Assembly: GCA_009668975.1 (NCBI GenBank)
Contig: SBEG01000024.1
Span: forward strand, 1 to 61,714
DNA from: Deltaproteobacteria bacterium
GTDB lineage: Bacteria > Desulfobacterota > Desulfuromonadia > Geobacterales > Geobacteraceae
DNA length: 61,714 nucleotides
Reading direction: 5' to 3'
The notes under the pieces are model-generated. The model was not told the origin of the DNA, did no database searches, and saw only the letters and a program-made list of their open reading frames with translations. Every line of letters begins with the position of its first letter. Positions within the stretch are counted from its first letter, which is position 1. The position numbers and the translations under genes were made by a program. Positions 1-7,838 of the stretch are shown here, one piece after another.

Positions 1-249
1 GAAGATGTGCATGTCTACTTTGATCGTCCGGTGGACGTCAAGGACCTGAGCCTGGCCGATAAAAACGGCAAACAATTTGCCGGAGAACTCTATCGATCGG
101 TTTTCGACATGGCGGCCGTCTTGAAGCCGAAGGATCCTTCACTGTTCACGGCCGGCATGCCGGTAAAGGTCCGCTGGAAGGTGGTTGACAAAAAGGGTCG
201 CGGTGCGGACGCTGAGACGGAATTGTCGCTGGTAATTAAGGAACATTGA
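1..249 (+). CDS. CopC-like beta-sandwich protein, 3' end only
   Basis: The frame is open from the first base, so this is the C-terminal part of a gene that starts outside the window. The visible 82 residues are rich in beta-strand-type sequence and end in a pattern like VRWKVVDKKGRG, which resembles the last strands of CopC-type copper-binding domains (typically xWRVVSADGH). No metal-binding histidines or methionine clusters can be confirmed in this fragment. It lies 15 bases before a cytochrome gene, so the two are probably co-transcribed and periplasmic. The assignment is by pattern resemblance only; another immunoglobulin-like periplasmic domain is possible. Confidence 0.5.
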   Translation, partial: EDVHVYFDRPVDVKDLSLADKNGKQFAGELYRSVFDMAAVLKPKDPSLFTAGMPVKVRWKVVDKKGRGADAETELSLVIKEH

Positions 250-264
250 GAAAGGAAATAATTT

Positions 265-714
265 TTGAAAATGAGAGAATTCACGTGCAAAAATATCGCA
301 ACGGCAGTGATAACCGGATTTCTGGTTTTCAGTGTCGCAGAGGTTGTTGCTGCCAATGAAGGAATGGAACATGGCAGCAAGCATATGAGCGAGGCAATGG
401 CCAAACAACACCATATGATGGCCATGTACGTGCAGGCCCAGGTCAAGATCAATGATTCCCTGCGGAAAAGCGACGCGAGAACGGTCGAAGCCGAAGCAGG
501 GAAAATCCTGGTAACAATTCCTGATTTGAAAGCTGCGAAACCACACAAGAACCTCACGCAACGTAAAGCCATGCGGCAGATTGCCGTTGCCTTCGAGGCA
601 GATATCAAAATGACCGTCGCAGCGGCGAATAAGGGGCATTTTGCCAGGGCAAAATCGGCCTTTGCCAAGGCGGAGGCAAGATGCAACCAATGCCATGCCA
701 AGTTCAGGGATTAG
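265..714 (+). CDS. Secreted c-type cytochrome, class II (c'-like)
   Basis: 149 residues with an N-terminal signal peptide (hydrophobic segment about 11-29, cleavage near VAA-NE) and a single haem-binding CNQCH motif at residues 140-144, close to the C-terminus. A C-terminal CxxCH after a helical body is the hallmark of class II cytochromes such as c' and c556, which are four-helix bundles in the periplasm. A Met/His-rich stretch follows the signal peptide. A TTG start is taken because the AAGGAA ribosome site is about 8 bases upstream; the ATG two codons later is the alternative. It probably carries electrons or binds small ligands, in line with the neighbouring redox genes. Confidence 0.8.
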   Translation: MKMREFTCKNIATAVITGFLVFSVAEVVAANEGMEHGSKHMSEAMAKQHHMMAMYVQAQVKINDSLRKSDARTVEAEAGKILVTIPDLKAAKPHKNLTQRKAMRQIAVAFEADIKMTVAAANKGHFARAKSAFAKAEARCNQCHAKFRD

Positions 715-778
715 TTTCTTGTACGAAATGGTACAATACGAATAAGAACACTATGTTGCCGTTCAACGGTTGAAATTT

Positions 779-1816
779 ATGAACATACAGGGATTTTCAA
801 AATCTGGGAATTTTTCGCGGACGGCAAAGCTCGTTTTCTGGCTGACTTCGCTCACCGGTCTGGCCCTTTCGGTCATGTCGGTCCTGCAAGTGTGTGTCAG
901 CGCCTGTTCCGACGTTTCATTGTACACCATATTCGGTGCTGAATTCGGCTGGTTCGGCATAGTATTTTTCGGTGCGATGCTCACCTTGCTCATTTTGGAA
1001 TCCCGTTATACTTGGGCGGGAAAACTTTTCGTACTTCTTATCTATTCCGCTGCAGGGGCGGAGTTACAATTCATCTGGCTGCAAAAATACGTCATCGGAA
1101 GTTGGTGCCCCCTGTGTCTCGTAATTGCCTCCGGGGTTTTTCTGGCATTTGTTTTCGTATTGTTTGAAAACTGGAGAACCTTACGATTGGAGAGAACAAA
1201 AATGAAAACATTTCTGAAGCATGCCGCTGTACTGGTTTTTACCGTGTTTCTCGGCCTGGCCGGTGCGATTGTCGGGGTGAAGGGGCAGTCAGAAGCACAG
1301 GAACTGAATCTCTTTCTCGGCAAAACGGACAGCTCGACAGTCATCTATTTCGTTAGCGACTGGTTCTGCCCCGCCTGCCGCAGAACCGAATCTGCTCTAG
1401 AAAAGATGTATCCGAAGATCGCCGCGATCGCGAAAGTGAGCTTTGTTGACATTCCTGTCCATCCTGAAACCTCTAATTTCACGCCCTATAATTTACAATT
1501 TCTTGTGTATGAGAAAGCTAAATACATGCAGCTTCGCAAGGTTCTGAGCGAGCTATCGGAGAAAACCAAGACCCCATCTCCCGAGGACGTCCAGGCGGCA
1601 GTTGCACCATATGGCGTTAAAATGCGCTCCATGAACTTTGCCGATATACTGTCAGGAATGAAATGGAACGAAACAACTTACAAATCTTTTGAAGTCAAGG
1701 CGACGCCGACTGTAGTTGTATCTAATACGAAAACCGGAGAATATGTCAATCTTGTGGGGGAAAAAGAGATACGTTATGAGGCAATTCTCAAGGCTATCGC
1801 AAAAGTCGGGAGCTGA
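779..1816 (+). CDS. VKOR family protein fused to a thioredoxin-like domain
   Basis: A membrane disulfide-forming enzyme. The first 140 or so residues hold about four membrane segments with the loop cysteine pair C-x3-C (about residues 39 and 43) and the quinone-site CPLC motif (about 110-113), as in bacterial vitamin K epoxide reductase homologues. The second half is a DsbA/thioredoxin-like domain with an FCPAC active site near residue 197. Such fusions oxidise thiols of exported proteins and pass electrons to quinones. Here they may help mature the adjacent secreted cytochrome. The ATG is preferred over an in-frame TTG three codons upstream; neither has a clear ribosome site. Confidence 0.88.
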   Translation: MNIQGFSKSGNFSRTAKLVFWLTSLTGLALSVMSVLQVCVSACSDVSLYTIFGAEFGWFGIVFFGAMLTLLILESRYTWAGKLFVLLIYSAAGAELQFIWLQKYVIGSWCPLCLVIASGVFLAFVFVLFENWRTLRLERTKMKTFLKHAAVLVFTVFLGLAGAIVGVKGQSEAQELNLFLGKTDSSTVIYFVSDWFCPACRRTESALEKMYPKIAAIAKVSFVDIPVHPETSNFTPYNLQFLVYEKAKYMQLRKVLSELSEKTKTPSPEDVQAAVAPYGVKMRSMNFADILSGMKWNETTYKSFEVKATPTVVVSNTKTGEYVNLVGEKEIRYEAILKAIAKVGS

Positions 1817-1867
1817 ACGAAGAATTCCCAACAGCTTGCACCATTCAGAAAAATGAAGGTGTTCACA

Positions 1868-2530
1868 ATGGCGAAGAGAGGACGGCTGTCGGATAAAATA
1901 TTGTGTTGCCTCAAACGGAATCAGCGTGACCTTGCCAAGAAGCAAGAACTTACTGACGAGTCTATGAGCGAACTGCTGGAACAACGGGAACGATTTGCGA
2001 CCTTTGCCCGTCGCATCATTGAGTCGGTAATTCATCCCCTGCTCGAAGAAGTGACGATACTTTTTAACAATGCATCCGTCATCGAATATTGTGGTAACAA
2101 CGATTTTCACTGTATTTGCAAATTTGCCCATACCCCTCGTTTCCCGGCATCCGTTTCTCTCGAGTTCTCGTTGCTTGCCGCGAAAAGTAACACGGAACTT
2201 ACCGCACGCTTTGACCTTGAGATTCGCCCCGCAATGATGGAATACACGCGGAACGAAGAAAAGAATTTTCCGCTTGATGACGCAGACGTGGCAATTGGCC
2301 TTTGGGTGGAAGAAAAAATTGTCGAATGTGTAGATACTTACCTCCACCTGGAAACCCATCCACTCTATCAGAAGGAGAATATGGTCATAGATCCTGTTTG
2401 CGGCATGCGGATTTCGTCCGATGCAGCGAGAAGCAAGATTGAACGGCCACACCGTCGTACGATCTATTTCTGCTCAGAAACGTGCAAGAATACATTCTTG
2501 AAAGAGGATAAGTTAAAGTTCGAGAAATAG
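1868..2530 (+). CDS. YHS-domain protein, copy 1
   Basis: 220 residues ending in a YHS-type metal-binding domain: DPVCGMRI at about residue 175 and YFCSETCK near the C-terminus give the usual Cys-x(n)-Cys-x3-Cys arrangement. The N-terminal 160 residues are helical and charged and have no recognised function; they are shared with the next gene. The chosen ATG has an AAGGTG ribosome site about 8 bases upstream, better than the ATG five codons earlier. YHS domains bind metal and occur in copper or heavy-metal proteins, which fits the metal/redox neighbourhood. The specific role is unknown. Confidence 0.7.
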   Translation: MAKRGRLSDKILCCLKRNQRDLAKKQELTDESMSELLEQRERFATFARRIIESVIHPLLEEVTILFNNASVIEYCGNNDFHCICKFAHTPRFPASVSLEFSLLAAKSNTELTARFDLEIRPAMMEYTRNEEKNFPLDDADVAIGLWVEEKIVECVDTYLHLETHPLYQKENMVIDPVCGMRISSDAARSKIERPHRRTIYFCSETCKNTFLKEDKLKFEK

Positions 2531-2585
2531 TAAAAGGAATGGAACCGTGATTGAAAATCGGTATTTTCACCAGGAGGTGACTGCC

Positions 2586-3266
2586 ATGCTAGAATCCAAA
2601 AAACTATCACAGGAAATCAAGAAACGGTTGAAACGAAGTCAGGAGGATAAAAATCAACGGCTGCTTCAGGTAGCTATAGAGATGAAACAACAACTGAAGC
2701 AGCGGGAATATTTTAACAATATTGCTGGCGGTATTTTTTCTTCAGTTGTGTATTCCAGAATGCGGGAACTGTCCAAGCATTTCGAAAATTCCACACTGCC
2801 GGATCTCAGCGAAATTGAAAACATGTATTGCGTTTGCCAGTTTTCTCATACTCGACGATTCCCTGCTACGGTAAATCTCGGCATATCCTTTTCAAGCGGG
2901 GAAGATTTCGAGAACATTGTTGTTCATTATAATCTTGAAATATTGCCGATGTTGATGAAGTTTAATCGCCATGACGAGCGGAGATTTCTCCTGACCCCCC
3001 TGAATAGGGATGAAATTGGCGATTGGCTGGATACAAAGATACTTGAATTTGTCGATACATATCTCCAATTGGAAACTCACCCCTTCTATCAGAAGGAAAA
3101 CTATGTTGTGGACCCTGTCTGCGGGATGCGGTTTCCCCTTATAGAGGCGGTCGACAAGATCGATAGGGAAGGGGAAACTATTTACTTTTGTTCCGAAGCC
3201 TGTAAAAAGTCTTATTTGAAGAAGTATGGGAATAGTGACCAGCCAAATTCCGGGGGGCCAGGCTAA
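2586..3266 (+). CDS. YHS-domain protein, copy 2 (tandem paralogue)
   Basis: 226 residues with the same plan as the preceding gene: a helical N-terminus with SQE/RSQ-type charged repeats, a central region containing a CQFSHTRRFPATV segment shared with copy 1 (CKFAHTPRFPASV), and a C-terminal YHS domain (DPVCGMRF, YFCSEACK). The tandem arrangement and shared block order show an old duplication. A strong AGGAGGTGA ribosome site lies 6 bases before this ATG, so the upstream GTG at 2547 is not the start. The gene follows copy 1 by about 55 bases, so they are probably co-expressed. The function is not known. Confidence 0.7.
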   Translation: MLESKKLSQEIKKRLKRSQEDKNQRLLQVAIEMKQQLKQREYFNNIAGGIFSSVVYSRMRELSKHFENSTLPDLSEIENMYCVCQFSHTRRFPATVNLGISFSSGEDFENIVVHYNLEILPMLMKFNRHDERRFLLTPLNRDEIGDWLDTKILEFVDTYLQLETHPFYQKENYVVDPVCGMRFPLIEAVDKIDREGETIYFCSEACKKSYLKKYGNSDQPNSGGPG

Positions 3267-3339
3267 TATCAAGTATTCCCCGGATAGCATCCATGAATAT
3301 GGTTTTTAAATATGAAATACTTCGGAACTACCCTCCAAA

Positions 3340-3925
3340 AGAAGGTTGTGGCGTTGCAATTCCACCATATATGGTTCTTCTGAGTTGAGTATCGATGGCA
3401 TTTTTCAGCAAGTTTTGTAATTGTTCCAGTATCGGCATGGATTGCAAGACGATCTTTGAAACACCATCCTTGGTTTTCATCTCTACGGGGTCCCGGTTGT
3501 TCCACCGAAACTCAACTTCTCCGATGTGCTTTGGGAGATGCTTTTGCTCAAATAGTTGAATACCCCCAGTTTGGCTCGTTCGAGAATGGCATTGAAGGAT
3601 TCAGCTGTGTTGACATGAACATCGCCCAGGCAAAACTCTTTTGAAACATGGTAGACACATTCATGTTCCGCATATTCCTTGCCGATCTCCGTGTACGTTG
3701 GTAACTTATCGGTCATGATATGGGTGCCCGGTGAAACCACCCCGGAAACGCGATAGGCCAAATCAGGGTAGCTGTCTCCAGGAACGACTTCAGCTCTAAC
3801 ATTTCCCTGCCGCATTCTGCGCATTCATAAAGACACTTTCGGACTGAGGGGCCTGATAGCAACCATGATTGTTGGCATTTGCAGTGCGGACAGATTCTTC
3901 ATTGATGCTAAATTGTTCGTTCATG
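3340..3925 (-). pseudogene. IS1595-family (ISXO2-like) transposase remnant
   Basis: On the minus strand, pieces of one transposase lie in different frames. They are a zinc ribbon with CPHC and CAECG, a core reading HVNTAESFNAILERAKLG, and a tail reading RWNNRDPVEMKTKDG followed by RRTIYGG. These match the order of ISXO2/IS1595 transposases. At least two frame changes separate them (one after the zinc ribbon, one before RWNNR), so no full protein can be made. I did not find clear terminal inverted repeats. It is a decayed insertion. Confidence 0.75.
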
Positions 3926-3980
3926 ATACTGACGACGGACTTCCTCATTGGGAAACATGCTGCGAAACTCATTGATATTT

Positions 3981-4145
3981 ATGGATACTGACAAGGTCGA
4001 GAAGGTGAAGGACCTCATGTGAATTGAAGGGCACTTCGGCGCTGATTTCGATCTCTCCAGGAAGGGAAAATATGGTGTTATGGCAAGGTTCAAGCTGAAG
4101 GACGACAAGATTCGCGGTGCCAAGTTCTGGTATGAGGTGAAGTAG
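3981..4145 (+). pseudogene. Small gene with an internal TGA codon
   Basis: A 55-codon frame begins MDTDKVEKVKDLM, meets TGA at codon 14, then continues for 40 codons of plausible protein (FDLSRKGKYGVMARFKLKDD) to a TAG stop. The coding-like sequence on both sides of the TGA suggests a broken gene, probably also missing its 5' end. I see no SECIS-like hairpin directly after the TGA, so selenocysteine is unlikely. Nothing links it to a known family. The 180 bases after it hold only short frames that I cannot support. Confidence 0.35.
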
Positions 4146-4341
4146 ACGGCTGCTGAAAGGATTTCACGGAAGAGTCAGCTTGCTGCTCGCTCAAGAGGGG
4201 TGTTTCAAATTCGGGACCTGTTTCAGCCATGATAGGTTTACTCCAGCGGCTAAACTGTCCGACCGACTGTTGAACGATTGTAGTTACAACGCTGATGAGC
4301 AATAATCTGATTCATCTAAAAGAAAAGATCGGTGAGCTCGC

Positions 4342-4386
4342 AAATAAGTAACGGGCCGTCCTTTAAGGACGGCCCGTTACTTATTT
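4342..4386. terminator. Perfect 22-bp inverted repeat, terminator-like
   Basis: Two perfect 22-base arms (AAATAAGTAACGGGCC... and its complement) are separated by one base, giving a very stable hairpin with a T run on the plus-strand side. It lies just beyond the stop codon of the leftward transglutaminase-like gene. It is probably that gene's terminator, possibly working in both directions. Confidence 0.7.
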
Positions 4387-4409
4387 TTGGGTATCAGGAG
4401 GATGAGCCC

Positions 4410-5426
4410 TTACTTTTCGGTATAGATGTAGGTATAGGTAAAGGCAGCGGGCTTGTAAAAGTCTATTGCATCGCCTCCCACCTCGGCATAGGGGTAGCCG
4501 AATGTATTCAGGGGAGTCCCAGCTTGTGGAGGAGTTAACACCAGGTCGCGACCTGTGGCAATGACGACCCGGTAGGGATCGATGCCGCCCCAGAAGTATT
4601 CTCGGTAGTCTTTGGCCTTCGGATCGCTGCGTTCCAGTTTTTCCACTAACATTGCCTTGCGTACGTCGGCCGGATCCACTGTCACCCAGCCGTAGCCGGG
4701 TAGGAAGAACTCTGCCCAACAGTGCTGGTAGGTGGTGATGTTCTCTTCGGCTCTCTTGCCGAGGCGGATGCTGAACACCTCGCGGGCAGGTACACCTGCC
4801 GCACGGCAAAGAGCTATGTAGAACGACGTGATGTCGGTGCATTTGCCGCCCGGTTTGAGCAACAGGGCGCAGACGTCGCCCCGGCCGCAGCCGACTGTGT
4901 CTGGATCGCGATACATGTTGTCGCATACCCAATCATAAATAGCCCTGGACTTCGCGAGTACGGTCTTTTTACCCTTAGTTATCTGTAGGGCCAGCGTTTT
5001 CACGTCACCGTTGATTGGTCCAAGACTGGTTGCATTTAGATACTCGGCATAGTCGGCAGGATTCCATTTTGGTTCCTTTGCAGGAAGATTTATCTGTCGT
5101 ATTTCCTGTCGCTCTACAGAAAAAGTGAATGTCAGCTTGCGGTTCACGGCATCCTTCGGCCACTCGGCATAAAGGATTGGGGTGCCGAACGTGCGGTCGG
5201 TGTACACCGCTGAAGAAGCGTAATCACCCGCCACCTTGACATCGGAAATGGCCTGGTAGCGATCTGAAACAGGGTAGGGAATCCAGAGCTTAGCTTCCTT
5301 CCCCTTCTCTTGTGCCGAAAGATCTACCACGAGTGTGACCACCCCCGCACGGGACTTGGCCCATGTGGGTTGTGCCGGGATTGCCAACAACATCATTACT
5401 GCAAGTATAAAGATTCTTTTCATCAT
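4410..5426 (-). CDS. Secreted transglutaminase-like cysteine protease-fold protein
   Basis: 338 residues with a signal peptide (hydrophobic 4-22, cleavage after WA-K). A transglutaminase-core domain occupies roughly residues 140-260, with all three catalytic residues visible: Cys196 in GGKCTDIT, His235 in QHCWAEF and Asp251 in TVDPAD. The N-terminal third is a beta-rich domain with no name. Bacterial members of this family act in the periplasm or on the cell surface as peptidases or cross-linking enzymes; the substrate cannot be told. AGGAGC lies 5 bases before the ATG. The gene stands alone, is read leftward, and ends at a strong hairpin. Confidence 0.85.
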   Translation of the reverse strand: MMKRIFILAVMMLLAIPAQPTWAKSRAGVVTLVVDLSAQEKGKEAKLWIPYPVSDRYQAISDVKVAGDYASSAVYTDRTFGTPILYAEWPKDAVNRKLTFTFSVERQEIRQINLPAKEPKWNPADYAEYLNATSLGPINGDVKTLALQITKGKKTVLAKSRAIYDWVCDNMYRDPDTVGCGRGDVCALLLKPGGKCTDITSFYIALCRAAGVPAREVFSIRLGKRAEENITTYQHCWAEFFLPGYGWVTVDPADVRKAMLVEKLERSDPKAKDYREYFWGGIDPYRVVIATGRDLVLTPPQAGTPLNTFGYPYAEVGGDAIDFYKPAAFTYTYIYTEK

Positions 5427-5704
5427 CGCTCCTGTAGGGAATTGGCTGACCTATCAACAGTCATTATTGGATATTAACTTGGTGAGATAATGCCTCGCTT
5501 CCTCAAAAAAAATGAATGGTCGTAATAGTGGTCGGAACGCTCATTTTCATTAATTTTGGAAGGCTAGCGAACTGAAGAGAATATGTCAAACTGATAATAT
5601 CTATTATTCTGTACATAAGTATTGAAACTATCGATAGGAATGTGTGCTATGTTTCCTGATTGAAGTGCGGAGCCTGGAGCAAATCTCACATTAACTTAAA
5701 TCAA

Positions 5705-6060
5705 TTTTGTCGTAAAGCGTATCCATGGAGACAACTGCGCCTCCAGCCACGGCTTTTATGGGCTTTTTCCCCATGAGGTCTTCAAAAATCCTGATATTTA
5801 CATGGGAGTTTCTTTGTCGATGAATGAATTTTTGGGGAACGGCAAGTGTTTTTCCGCATTCTTTGCACTGAAACCGTTGCGATCCAATAGCGGTCTTCCC
5901 ATGAGGGCGGTATTTGTTGCGAAATTCGAAGGCATCGGCATCAAGAATGTGGTTGATACACTGAGGATTCTGGCACTTGGCCCTTTGATATCCGGTTACA
6001 AGTATGCGGAAATCCTGTCGATTACCTCTTTTATTCCTTTGTTGCTTTTTAGGGGCGGAT
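5705..6060 (-). pseudogene. Transposase zinc-ribbon remnant without start codon
   Basis: An uninterrupted minus-strand frame of about 115 codons has no usable start. It encodes a zinc-ribbon pair, KCQNPQCINH then FQCKECGKTLAVP, spaced as in the N-terminal zinc domains of IS1-like transposases, followed by about 45 residues and a stop. The catalytic part is absent. It is read as a truncated insertion-sequence gene. Confidence 0.45.
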
Positions 6061-6565
6061 CCTCAAAGCCCGAAACTAATTATATTTATATTTATTATAA
6101 TCTTTAAAGATAAATATATAAAGACATTTACGATGGCCATCAAACCCTGCCTGAAACGGTCCTTCCATGTGGGAGAAAAAGCCTCCCTGACATGAGCCAT
6201 CGCAAATAATTACTTGACAAGAATTTCATTCAAAACTATCCTTTCCAAATATTTTTATGAACCTCTTTTGTTTGGTAGAGGACACCTGCTTCTTCTTGAA
6301 CCAGGTCGAACTGATCGGGAAAGCCCCGGACAGAGATGACTCCCAGGCATGGGATGACACTTCGCGCTAACAAGATCGCGCCGCTTTTGCCGCTTGTTGG
6401 GGCTGACTTTTAAGGACCTTGGCAAAGGATATTTTCCTTTGTGGAGAGTGGTTTTAGACACTTCATTAGGTCCAAGTCCAGGTCGCCTTGGGTAAAGGAA
6501 GACCAAAAAACATACCTACCAGACTTGCGTCTTGAGAAGGGAATAAGATCATCTGTTAAAAACAG
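6061..6565. other. Gene-poor stretch
   Basis: An AT-rich part (6061-6250) shows nothing recognisable. From about 6415 down to 6240 the minus strand holds a short open stretch ending VLYQTKEVHKNIWKG and a stop, perhaps the tail of a lost gene. No ribosome site or complete gene can be supported. Confidence 0.4.
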
Positions 6566-6603
6566 AACCTGTTTAGGCAAATAGTGCTTAAACGGGTTTT
6601 TTT
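6566..6603 (+). terminator. Intrinsic terminator
   Basis: AACCTGTTTAGGC and GCTTAAACGGGTT form a 13-pair stem (two G-U pairs) with a 7-base loop, followed by seven T. It sits about 60 bases before the first structured leader, so it insulates the following module from upstream transcription or acts inside its leader. Confidence 0.7.
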
Positions 6604-6654
6604 GTACCATATATATCCGTGACGAGCTTTAAAAGCGGCGGAAAATACAAAGGC

Positions 6655-6717
6655 CCATGCGGGAGACTTGCTCCCCTATGGGCAAATATGTCTCCTGTCC
6701 ATGAGGTATGGAGACTT
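6655..6717 (+). promoter_or_regulatory. Structured leader element, copy 1
   Basis: GGAGAC (6662-6667) pairs with GTCTCC (6690-6695) around the hairpin TTG-CT-CCC-CTAT-GGG-CAA, the same plan (three pairs, CT bulge, CCC/GGG, tetraloop) as copies 2 and 3. A second GGAGAC (6710-6715) lies just before the ATG and could pair with the same GTCTCC. Confidence 0.7.
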
Positions 6718-6945
6718 ATGCTGAACAGTAAGCAGAAAGACAGCCTGGCCAAACTCCTTTACGACGTGATCAAACTCGTAGTAGGGGGAGTTGGTATCTC
6801 GGGAATTATGCAAAAGGACGTTACCTTTTGCAGAATAATTCTCGAAGTATTCGGCGCTGTACTGGTGTGTTCCGCTCTCCTCGGGCTTGCAATACAGCTT
6901 GAGAAGGACAAGAAGAACACCAGAGGTAGAGGACGTGGAAGTTAA
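6718..6945 (+). CDS. Small membrane protein
   Basis: 75 residues with two hydrophobic segments (about 14-31 and 41-60) and a basic tail (KKNTRGRGRGS), so probably a small inner-membrane protein with a cytoplasmic basic end. No family is recognised. The ATG is chosen because it is the one that follows the structured leader, with GAGGT 10 bases and GGAGAC 2 bases upstream. It is the first gene of the long rightward module. Confidence 0.6.
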   Translation: MLNSKQKDSLAKLLYDVIKLVVGGVGISGIMQKDVTFCRIILEVFGAVLVCSALLGLAIQLEKDKKNTRGRGRGS

Positions 6946-7006
6946 CTGACATTCATGATTGACTCGGCATAAAGACAAGGATATACTCTATCCTGTGGAG
7001 GAAGTC

Positions 7007-7105
7007 ATGATGGTAGAATTACTTACACTAGCAGGCTCGTTGGCGCTGGTTATCTGGATCGTGCTTTTACACGACAAATCAAAAAAGCGCCACCATAAGA
7101 ACTAA
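7007..7105 (+). CDS. 32-residue single-pass membrane peptide
   Basis: A small frame starts at ATG (a second ATG follows at once) with a good TGGAGGAAG ribosome site 3-8 bases upstream. It encodes one hydrophobic helix (VELLTLAGSLALVIWIVLL) followed by a basic, His-rich tail (HDKSKKRHHKN). This is a typical small single-pass protein. It lies between another small membrane protein and a terminator, and its role is unknown. Confidence 0.55.
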   Translation: MMVELLTLAGSLALVIWIVLLHDKSKKRHHKN

Positions 7106-7143
7106 CTGATTCGTATTTCTCATCCGAAATTCAGGTCCGACTG

Positions 7144-7178
7144 ACCCGTTGCGGCATTTTGCTGTAGTGGGTTTTTTT
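7144..7178 (+). terminator. Intrinsic terminator before ssb
   Basis: ACCC...GGGT encloses a GCGGCA/TGCTGT stem and is followed by seven T. It lies directly upstream of the second structured leader. Confidence 0.65.
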
Positions 7179-7191
7179 GTACCCTCAACAT

Positions 7192-7270
7192 TCCCGACCG
7201 GGAGAGACATAATCGCTCCCGAAAGGGTGAATTGTCTCTTGTCGACGGGAAAAAACGAAAGGAGACAGTT
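7192..7270 (+). promoter_or_regulatory. Structured leader element, copy 2 (ssb leader)
   Basis: GAGACA (7204-7209) pairs with TGTCTC (7233-7238), with an outer CCCG/CGGG helix. The inner hairpin is TCG-CT-CCC-GAAA-GGG-TGA, a GNRA tetraloop. The ribosome site GGAGACAG (7261-7268) repeats the left arm and is complementary to TGTCTC. Confidence 0.8.
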
Positions 7271-7735
7271 ATGGCAAGCCTCAACAAAGTGATGTTAATT
7301 GGAAATCTCGGCAAGGATCCGGAGGTCCGCTACACCACCGCCGGCACCGCGGTAGCAAGCTTTTCGCTGGCTACTACCGAAAAATTCAAGAAAAAGGATG
7401 GCGAATGGGAAGACAAAACCGAGTGGCATAATGTCACGCTCTGGGGACGCCTGGCAGAAATCGCTGGCGAGTATCTCTCCAAGGGCAAACCGGTCTATGT
7501 CGAAGGTCGCCTCCAGACCAGAAAATGGCAGGATCGTGACGGGAAAGATCGTTACACTACCGAAATTGTCGGCGATAAGATGCAAATGCTCGGCGGCACT
7601 AGAAGCACTTCAGGTGGTGGCAACGGAGGCATCGGAGGTCATGAAGGGCAAGACTGCGGATATGAAAGTCCTGCGTTTAACCCTGACGACGATATTCCAT
7701 TCCTTATGTCCCCGCTATACGGTCCGGTAATTTAA
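7271..7735 (+). CDS. ssb: Single-stranded DNA-binding protein
   Basis: 154 residues. The N-terminal 110 residues form the OB fold of bacterial SSB, with the family signatures [18 protein letters not shown] and [14 protein letters not shown]. After a Gly-rich linker the acidic tip reads DDDIPF, the site that recruits DNA-repair partners. Here it is followed by ten extra residues ([10 protein letters not shown]) instead of ending the protein, so partner binding may differ. The ATG follows AAAGGAGACAG at normal distance, so upstream in-frame starts are rejected. SSB coats single-stranded DNA in replication and recombination, fitting the RecA-like and nuclease genes downstream. Confidence 0.95.
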   Translation: MASLNKVMLIGNLGKDPEVRYTTAGTAVASFSLATTEKFKKKDGEWEDKTEWHNVTLWGRLAEIAGEYLSKGKPVYVEGRLQTRKWQDRDGKDRYTTEIVGDKMQMLGGTRSTSGGGNGGIGGHEGQDCGYESPAFNPDDDIPFLMSPLYGPVI

Positions 7736-7757
7736 CGAACTAACAACTCACCTTAAC

Positions 7758-7838
7758 GGGAGGAGACAACATCCACTCCCGCAAGGGTGGTACTGTCTCC
7801 TCATCGTCAAGAAACAATCAACGAAAAAGGAGACAGAC
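7758..7838 (+). promoter_or_regulatory. Structured leader element, copy 3
   Basis: GAGGAGACA (7760-7768) pairs over nine bases with TGTCTCCTC (7794-7802). The inner hairpin is CCA-CT-CCC-GCAA-GGG-TGG. The ribosome site GGAGACAG (7829-7836) is fully complementary to CTGTCTCC in the right arm. Confidence 0.82.

Noticed and set aside
90..701. Long leftward frames opposite the CopC-like and cytochrome genes
   Set aside because: They are antisense to genes with clear motifs, and no ribosome site or family match is seen.
4381..4932. A second leftward protein overlapping the transglutaminase-like gene
   Set aside because: It lies wholly inside that gene in another frame, is Arg/His/Pro-rich in a way typical of a shadow frame, and has no ribosome site.
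7192..7270. A known metabolite riboswitch (for example SAM, cobalamin or c-di-GMP)
   Set aside because: The elements are too short and lack the conserved cores of those classes as I know them; the regulated genes are not metabolic.
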